From assembly GCA_944358455.1 (NCBI GenBank), contig CALVRE010000018.1, positions 1 to 55,221 on the forward strand: DNA of 55,221 bases, written 5' to 3'. The DNA comes from an uncultured Bacilli bacterium (lineage in GTDB: Bacteria; Bacillota_I; Bacilli_A; RF39; UBA660). Position numbers and translations under genes: made by a program. Numbering within the stretch: position 1 is the first letter of the stretch; the number at the start of each line of letters is the position of its first letter. The notes under the pieces are model-generated. The model ran no database searches and was not told the DNA's origin. It saw nothing but the letters and a program-made list of their open reading frames with translations. This document shows positions 50,504 through 55,221 of this stretch, in pieces.

Positions 50504-50541
50504 CTTCTCAGAATCGTGTATAATAAATATAGGTGATGGAA

Positions 50542-51051
50542 ATGAACAATAAAAAAGAACTAATTGTTTTTGGTGTTTGCATTGTATTGGTTGGTCTTTT
50601 TATCTTTGTTTTACCAAGATTAAATGATGTGGTAAGAGATAAAAATAATTTAGAAGAAGAATTGAATAAACCGGAACCAATTCCCGTTTCTTATCATTGT
50701 AAGATGTCATGGGATAATGAAGACTATGGTTATGTATTGAATCAAGATGCGACTTATACGATCGATGAAAATGAAAAGGTGGTAAAAGCAGTATCGGAAC
50801 AGTCTTATCAATTTGAAACAACGGAAGGATATGAACGTTATCAAAAGGAACGTATCAACAATGAAAAAATAGAGGGAATTGAACAAAATGTTACTTATCT
50901 GGATGAAGATTTGATCATTCAAATTCATTTGACGAGGGTAATTGATCAAATACCAGAAGATAAATTAGATTCTAATTTTCCAAAAACATATGATAATCTT
51001 CTCATTTATACAAAAGATCAAGATTGTGAAGTAACTTATAAAAGTGAGTAG
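50542..51051 (+). CDS. hypothetical membrane-anchored extracytoplasmic protein
   Basis: A 169-residue protein with one N-terminal TM segment (about 6-25: LIVFGVCIVLVGLFIFVLP) and an acidic extracytoplasmic part (PVSYHCKMSWDNEDYGYVLNQDATYTID). It contains two cysteines that could pair. There is no lipobox and no family I can name. ATG 50542 suits AGGTGAT (50531-50537), which itself starts seven bases after TATAAT at 50519-50524; ATG 50536 and GTG 50533 lie inside that site. Confidence 0.7.
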   Translation: MNNKKELIVFGVCIVLVGLFIFVLPRLNDVVRDKNNLEEELNKPEPIPVSYHCKMSWDNEDYGYVLNQDATYTIDENEKVVKAVSEQSYQFETTEGYERYQKERINNEKIEGIEQNVTYLDEDLIIQIHLTRVIDQIPEDKLDSNFPKTYDNLLIYTKDQDCEVTYKSE

Positions 51052-51078
51052 TTTTTATGAAAAAACGCATAGAAATGC

Positions 51079-51107
51079 TTGACAAACATATGATTATAGA
51101 GTAGAAT
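51079..51107 (+). promoter_or_regulatory. promoter of the infC-rpmI-rplT operon
   Basis: TTGACA (51079-51084), 17-bp spacer, TAGAAT (51102-51107). Confidence 0.8.
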
Positions 51108-51112
51108 GTAAG

Positions 51113-51242
51113 AGAACTGAAAAAGGAAAGCAGGTATCCACTACCTCACCCGATGATAATAGACATGGGTAAAGAGCCATTTATAACAATTAAATTGTAT
51201 AAATAATGCTTATTAGGTGGATACGCTTGTATTCACTTTTTT
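51113..51242 (+). promoter_or_regulatory. L20-type ribosomal protein leader (attenuator)
   Basis: GTATCCAC (51134-51141) can pair with GTGGATAC (51217-51224) as antiterminator. The same GTGGATAC can instead pair with GTATTCAC (51229-51236) to form a terminator followed by T6. This matches the Firmicutes L20 leader, where excess L20 binds the RNA and favours termination. It lies upstream of infC, with rplT (L20) third in the operon. Confidence 0.85.
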
Positions 51243-51258
51243 ATTGGAGGTGTCACAT

Positions 51259-51789
51259 ATCGCAAGTAAAGAAAGAGATTTGTATATCAACGAACAAATA
51301 CGTGCGAAAGAAGTAATGGTAATTGGGCCAAATGGGGAGCAGTTGGGAATTAAGCCTTTAAAAGATGCATTGACGCTTGCTAGTTATGCTGGATTTGATT
51401 TAGTCTTAATGAACCCAGGAGCTACTCCGCCAGTTTGTAAGATTATGGATTACAACAAGTTCAAATACGAGAACAAGAAAAAACAGAAAGAAAATATGAA
51501 ACGTCAAAGAGAAAATAATTTAGAGATGAAGGAATATCGTTTTTCTGTTACGATCGATGTTCACGATTTTGATACTCGTGTTCGCAACGCTAGAAAATAT
51601 CTTGAAAAAGGGCATCGCGTTAAAGCTTCTGTCAAGTTTAAGGGAAGAGAACTCGCTTATCCTGAACATGGCCGTGATGTGTTAGTTCGTTATGCAAACG
51701 CTTTAGAGGATGTTGCTACCATAGAACAGGCTCCTCAAATGGAAGGCCGTTTTATGAACATGATACTTATGCCAAAAAAAGAGAAATAG
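51259..51789 (+). CDS. infC: translation initiation factor IF-3 (ATC start codon)
   Basis: A 176-residue IF-3: N-domain SKERDLYINEQIRAKEVMVIG and GIKPLKDALTLASYAGFDLV, a lysine-rich linker (KKKQKENMKRQREN), then the C-domain RFSVTIDVHDFDTRVRNARKYL. No ATG, GTG or TTG lies at a proper distance from GGAGGTG (51246-51252); an in-frame ATC at 51259 does, and it matches the family N-terminus. Non-canonical AUU or AUC starts are known for infC and allow IF-3 to repress its own translation. The in-frame TTG and GTG codons upstream are inside the RBS. Confidence 0.92.
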   Translation: MASKERDLYINEQIRAKEVMVIGPNGEQLGIKPLKDALTLASYAGFDLVLMNPGATPPVCKIMDYNKFKYENKKKQKENMKRQRENNLEMKEYRFSVTIDVHDFDTRVRNARKYLEKGHRVKASVKFKGRELAYPEHGRDVLVRYANALEDVATIEQAPQMEGRFMNMILMPKKEK

Positions 51790-51799
51790 GAGGAAAGTT

Positions 51800-51988
51800 A
51801 TGCCAAAGATAAAAACGCACAAAGGTACTGCTAAAGTTGCAAAAGTACGCCCAGGTGGTACGGTTAAAATTGGTCATCCTGGTACCAGACATAATACAGG
51901 AAAGAAAAATGCTGCTTCTAACAGAGTAGGAAGAAAAGCGTCTGTTATGAGTAAATCTGATATGAAGAGATTAAAATCTGTTTTATAA
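51800..51988 (+). CDS. rpmI: 50S ribosomal protein L35
   Basis: A 62-residue basic protein, MPKIKTHKGTAKVAKVRPGG then TVKIGHPGTRHNTGKKNAAS and KRLKSVL, the standard L35 pattern and length. RBS AGGAGG. Second gene of the infC operon. Confidence 0.96.
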   Translation: MPKIKTHKGTAKVAKVRPGGTVKIGHPGTRHNTGKKNAASNRVGRKASVMSKSDMKRLKSVL

Positions 51989-52008
51989 TAATTTGAAGGA
52001 GGAATAGT

Positions 52009-52548
52009 ATGCCAAGAGTAAAAGGTGGAACGATTCATCGTGCTAGACGTAAAAAAGTAATGGATCAAGCAAAAGGATATTTTGGAAGTAAACATAGATT
52101 ATATAAGACTGCAAAAGAGCAAGTAATGCATTCTTTACAATATGGTTACCGTGATAGAAAACAAAAGAAGAGAGACTTTAGAAAGTTATGGATTACGAGA
52201 ATTAACGCTGCTTGTAGACAAAATAACATTAGTTATTCTAAATTCATCAATGGACTAAAAAAAGCAGGAGTTACGATTAATCGTAAGATGTTATCAGAAA
52301 TCGCAATCGCGAATCCAGCTGCATTTACAAAATTAGTAGAAGTTGCTAATGCTGGTTTAAAGGGAGAAAAATTCGAAGTGAAAGCTTCAAAAGCTACTGC
52401 TAAGAAGGAAACTCCAAAAGCTAGTAAAAAAGAAGAAAAAGATCTTTCTACAATGACAGTTGCTGAATTAAAAGCGCTTGCAAAAGAAAAGAACATCGAA
52501 GGATATTCAACAATGAAAAAAGCTGATTTATTAGCAGTATTAAAATAA
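52009..52548 (+). CDS. rplT: 50S ribosomal protein L20 with C-terminal Rho_N/SAP-like extension
   Basis: 179 residues. The first about 118 are L20 ([21 protein letters not shown], then [31 protein letters not shown]-like [11 protein letters not shown]). L20 normally ends there; here an Ala/Lys-rich linker is followed by [18 protein letters not shown] and [17 protein letters not shown], a Rho N-terminal/SAP-like helical module often appended to nucleic-acid-binding proteins. L20 also represses this operon through the leader RNA, so the extension could affect RNA binding. Confidence 0.93.
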   Translation: MPRVKGGTIHRARRKKVMDQAKGYFGSKHRLYKTAKEQVMHSLQYGYRDRKQKKRDFRKLWITRINAACRQNNISYSKFINGLKKAGVTINRKMLSEIAIANPAAFTKLVEVANAGLKGEKFEVKASKATAKKETPKASKKEEKDLSTMTVAELKALAKEKNIEGYSTMKKADLLAVLK

Positions 52549-52569
52549 TCACTTTGTGATTATTTTTTT
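52544..52569 (+). terminator. intrinsic terminator of the infC operon
   Basis: AATAATCAC pairs with GTGATTATT around TTT, followed by T residues; it overlaps the rplT stop codon. Confidence 0.85.
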
Positions 52570-52589
52570 GACCTATGAAGGAGGACTTT

Positions 52590-53078
52590 ATGAAAAATTT
52601 AAAAGAGAAAGAAATGTTGTTAGTTTGTTTGGAAAATAGAAATAATCCTTCTGTTTCTCCTTGTTATCATGTTTATATTTACAATCAATATCATGTATTA
52701 CAAGAACAATCTTTAGTAGAAGATTTTGATCCTATTTTTTCCGGTATTCCCTTGTCACGTTTTGGGTTTTATGAACTTTTAAATCGTGGCCTCACACTAT
52801 GTTTAGAAAAAAAGGAAGGTCATTATCAAGTGAATTTTTACTTTAAAAAGAAGAATTGTGGCTTATTTCCGTTATTTGAAAACGAAATCTCTGGCCAAAC
52901 TTTAAGAGAATTGAATCACAAAGTAGGACAAGAATACAATTTGTTAAGTAGAGAATTTAATACTTATTCTGAAGATTATACTTTTGATGATTATTTGACA
53001 GAGACTAAAGAAGCAATTCAGAATGGGAAATATCTTTGCAAAGAGTTAAAACTTCCTTTTAAATTTCATAATAATTAG
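52590..53078 (+). CDS. hypothetical protein
   Basis: A 162-residue soluble protein that I do not recognise. ATG 52590 has GAAGGAGG upstream; the extension to 52575 begins at an ATG just before that site. Composition is mixed alpha/beta with aromatic residues (SPCYHVYIYNQYHVLQEQ; HYQVNFYFKKKNCGLFPLFE). No signal peptide. It lies after the infC-operon terminator and before the nucleotidase-like gene. Confidence 0.7.
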   Translation: MKNLKEKEMLLVCLENRNNPSVSPCYHVYIYNQYHVLQEQSLVEDFDPIFSGIPLSRFGFYELLNRGLTLCLEKKEGHYQVNFYFKKKNCGLFPLFENEISGQTLRELNHKVGQEYNLLSREFNTYSEDYTFDDYLTETKEAIQNGKYLCKELKLPFKFHNN

Positions 53079-53112
53079 ATAACGGTAACATATCATGAAT
53101 TAAGGTGGTAGT

Positions 53113-53616
53113 ATGCGCAATTTATATATTGATTTTGATGGTGTTATTATGGATACCATTACGACGATGAATCGTATCATGGATGCGACTAATCTCGATA
53201 AGAGTGATCCCATTGCTTGTCGTCGATTTTATGAAACTTTGGATTGGGCGAACATTTTAGCCATTACTCCAGAGATTAACGACGGAATTGAATGTATTCA
53301 AAAGATATTGGATGCAGGTGTTTTTGATACGGCTATTTTGACGCATGTTAATTCGTTGGATGAAATTGTCGAAAAAGTTAAGTTTTTACGTAAGTATTTT
53401 GGTAATATTACGATTATTCCGGTTCCTAAGAAGCTTTCTAAAACTAAGATGGTACATGCTCAAGATGCTATTTTAGTAGATGATTATAGTGGCAATTTGA
53501 GAGAATGGGAAGAAGCTGGTGGAATTGGAATTCGTTTTAATTTGAAATTAAATGGAAAAGGTTTTCGTGTGATCAATCGCTTAGATCAGCTATTGGAAAT
53601 GGATTTGGTAAAATAA
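53113..53616 (+). CDS. HAD-superfamily 5'-deoxyribonucleotidase-like protein (NT5C type)
   Basis: A 167-residue HAD phosphatase: motif I DFDGVIMDT with the nucleophile and acid Asp near residues 7 and 9, ILTHVNS as motif II, and ILVDDYSGNLREWEEAGG as the late acidic motif. This matches the NT5C-like nucleotidases, which dephosphorylate deoxynucleoside monophosphates. RBS AAGGTGGT. No clear operon partner. Confidence 0.82.
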   Translation: MRNLYIDFDGVIMDTITTMNRIMDATNLDKSDPIACRRFYETLDWANILAITPEINDGIECIQKILDAGVFDTAILTHVNSLDEIVEKVKFLRKYFGNITIIPVPKKLSKTKMVHAQDAILVDDYSGNLREWEEAGGIGIRFNLKLNGKGFRVINRLDQLLEMDLVK

Positions 53617-53730
53617 TTCCATTATGGATTGACATTATAAAATAAGGTGATATACTATTAGTACTTGAAAAATATTGTTCTTTTCTAATGACAAGATTGT
53701 TATGAATAAGAATTTGAAAGAGGAGTTTTT

Positions 53731-54375
53731 GTGGGTAATTTACATCAATTAAAAGCATTATATGGAAAATCGTACGATTCAGAAGCTTTGGTTACGGTTT
53801 ATGATATTGATGGGAATCCATTTTATATGATAGGTAGTAATGGCGATTCTGTCAGTGTTTTAGAAGGTGGTTATATTATTACTCCTGAAGGAACCTTTAT
53901 CGCGATTAAAGATCATCAAGATCATGATGCTGTTTTTTCTTATTTTATTTATCGCTATTATGCGGGAAGAATGCGTTTTCGTGAATATCAAAGTGCTGAG
54001 GCTGCAATGATGTTGAATCAATTAGGATTTATCGTTTATTTTGGTGTAAAAATGAAATATATACCAGAAATTAATCGTATGGAAACAGTTGAAAATTATT
54101 TGGATGATGATAGAGTGTCTAAAATTGCCAGGGGATATGGTTCTTTATCGTTTCCTAATGATATGGAACGTTTGACTAATATGCAACGTATTGCTTGTCA
54201 TCTATTGTTAATTACGAACAAAAAGAAAAATTACGATGGCGAGGATATGGAATATTTGAATGTTGTATGTGGCAATATTCAAAAAGGACTTGATTTCAGT
54301 AAAGAGGAAACAGAAAGTATTTTAAGTCCTGTTGTGAACCAAGAAGTGAAAACGAAAAAGATGGTATTATATTAA
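53731..54375 (+). CDS. hypothetical protein
   Basis: A 214-residue protein with no recognisable family. It begins at GTG 53731, preceded by AGAGGAG. The first half is strand-rich (ALVTVYDIDGNPFYMIG, then GGYIITPEGTFIAI) and the second half helical with a tract MNLQ-like AMMLNQLGFIVYFG. No TM or signal peptide. Surrounded by other unknown genes. Confidence 0.7.
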   Translation: MGNLHQLKALYGKSYDSEALVTVYDIDGNPFYMIGSNGDSVSVLEGGYIITPEGTFIAIKDHQDHDAVFSYFIYRYYAGRMRFREYQSAEAAMMLNQLGFIVYFGVKMKYIPEINRMETVENYLDDDRVSKIARGYGSLSFPNDMERLTNMQRIACHLLLITNKKKNYDGEDMEYLNVVCGNIQKGLDFSKEETESILSPVVNQEVKTKKMVLY

Positions 54376-54458
54376 ATTGTTTTCATATAGAAAGCATAGT
54401 TAAAATTTGACAAATGTTTAGAGAACGATTATAATAAGCCCCATCGAGGGGTGAAATT

Positions 54459-54962
54459 ATGGGATTAGAACAAATGTCAGTAGAAAGCATTTATCAAGTT
54501 TTGGATTTTTACGAATCACAAATTAAGAAAATTGATTCTGATATCGTTGTTTTTAAACAAGGAATTATGTCATCTCAAAAAGCTCTCCAAATCGTGAGAA
54601 AAAAAGAGAAATCGTTGCCGAAAGTAACGTTGAAACGTGACGATTCCAAGCGAAAATTAAAGATGTATTTTCATAAACTGTATCAAGAAATCATGAATGA
54701 TCCAAATTTGAATAAAAATAAAATATTGATTCAACAAAAGTTGATTGAATTAGCGAATCTATGTGGGGAAGATGTAACTGATTATATGATGAATGCTAGT
54801 GATGATCGTTATAAACAAAGACAAAGAGAATTACAGGCAGAGATTACAAGTTATCAAAATTCGATCGATTATTTGTATGTTCAAAGAGCTAACTTATTGA
54901 AAAATAAAGCAAGATATGAATCGTATTTAGAACAAAAAAGATTATCCAAGAAAAGAGGATAA
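54459..54962 (+). CDS. hypothetical coiled-coil protein
   Basis: A 167-residue, lysine- and glutamine-rich protein dominated by predicted helices: QVLDFYESQIKKIDSDI near the start and RQRELQAEITSYQNSIDYLY then NKARYESYLEQKR near the end. No signal or TM. RBS GAGGGGTGA lies in a small CCCC/GGGG hairpin (54439-54451). TATAAT is at 54430-54435. Function unknown. Confidence 0.7.
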   Translation: MGLEQMSVESIYQVLDFYESQIKKIDSDIVVFKQGIMSSQKALQIVRKKEKSLPKVTLKRDDSKRKLKMYFHKLYQEIMNDPNLNKNKILIQQKLIELANLCGEDVTDYMMNASDDRYKQRQRELQAEITSYQNSIDYLYVQRANLLKNKARYESYLEQKRLSKKRG

Positions 54963-54995
54963 TTTTTTTTAAAAATTATCGTAAATTTTTAGAGT

Positions 54996-55023
54996 AAAGT
55001 TCGTTTTTTTACGAACTTTTTTC
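54996..55023 (+). terminator. intrinsic terminator after the coiled-coil gene
   Basis: AAAGTTCGT pairs with ACGAACTTT around a T-rich loop, followed by T residues. The rest to 55221 shows no gene that I can support, only a recurring TTATTTCCG motif (55033, 55133, 55152). Confidence 0.75.
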
Positions 55024-55221
55024 TTTTTCAGATTTATTGCCGTTTTTTAAGTGATAAGAGGAAATAAGGTTGAGAAAAGATAATATATAAGATTAAAAAT
55101 ATGTCAATTTTCCCACGACGAAAATACGGAGGTTATTTCCGCTTTTTAGACTTATTTCCGTTTCTTTGTAGTGTCGATTTCTTATTTCAAGATCAAGATA
55201 AACTATTTACGTTTGTTTTTA

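Noticed and set aside
1-55221. Mycoplasma-type genetic code (TGA = Trp), suggested by low G+C
   Set aside because: Several genes end in TGA (4381, 23395, reverse gene at 31397), and tryptophan is TGG throughout.

Overview
The window reads as chromosome of a low-GC (by eye about one third G+C) wall-building Bacillota of the Bacilli/'RF39-like' gut type. The reasons are meso-DAP-type MurE, MraY, class B PBP and D-Ala-D-Ala carboxypeptidase genes; Firmicutes-type T-box and L20-leader attenuators; and operon fragments known from Bacillus (nfo next to DUF2624, PadR-DUF1700-DUF4097, infC-rpmI-rplT). TGA is used as stop in several genes and Trp is TGG, so the code is standard and this is not a Mycoplasma. 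Taxonomic placement is inference. No tRNA, rRNA, CRISPR array, transposase, integrase or reverse transcriptase was seen.

Layout. 1-4383: end of a cyclophilin-like gene, an unknown gene, then a tight run (ABM monooxygenase, MBL hydrolase, deoxyinosine glycosylase, amidohydrolase, ArsC/Spx-like). 4384-6129 and 10799-12935: two large surface proteins that start with a type IV prepilin signal, one carrying BspA-type leucine-rich repeats, the other two repeated lectin-like/DUF6273-like domains. MutY, ClpC and two unknown genes lie between them. 12.9-24.4 kb: gltX, a YfhO-family membrane protein, a P-type ATPase, an orphan sigma-70 factor, two tandem divergent murE genes and mraY. 24.4-26.3 kb: a reverse-strand AlbA_2-type regulator that looks inserted. 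26.3-36.7 kb: phasin-like/AarF pair, PadR operon, CapA lipoprotein, cell-wall peptidases, a small exported protein and a PASTA-deacetylase. 36.7-40.2 kb: a valine T-box, an HD hydrolase and valS. 40.3-44.8 kb: a short major-pilin-like gene, then a polyprenyl-phosphate glycosyltransferase and a YfhO-GtrA fusion. 44.8-55.2 kb: nfo, DUF2624, PBP2, rpmG, efp, an inserted-looking kinase-like gene, the infC operon and small unknown genes.

Most notable. Three genes for exported proteins (4615, 10923, 33437) share an unusual upstream module: a similar promoter, then a GTGTGC hairpin, then a G-rich/C-rich terminator-like hairpin ending in a T-run just before the ribosome binding site. In the copy before 10923 the G-rich arm is a G10 homopolymer, which suggests slippage-based switching. 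The same gene ends in a 69-bp block of about 64% G+C with a run of C-ending codons, resembling a diversity-generating or cassette-swapped variable region. Together these look like an expression and sequence variation system for surface pilin-like adhesins. No retroelement machinery lies in the window, so this is a hypothesis.

Other recurrent architecture: many genes carry a -10 box about 7 nt before a GGTGAT Shine-Dalgarno, so the predicted leaders are only about 9-14 nt long.
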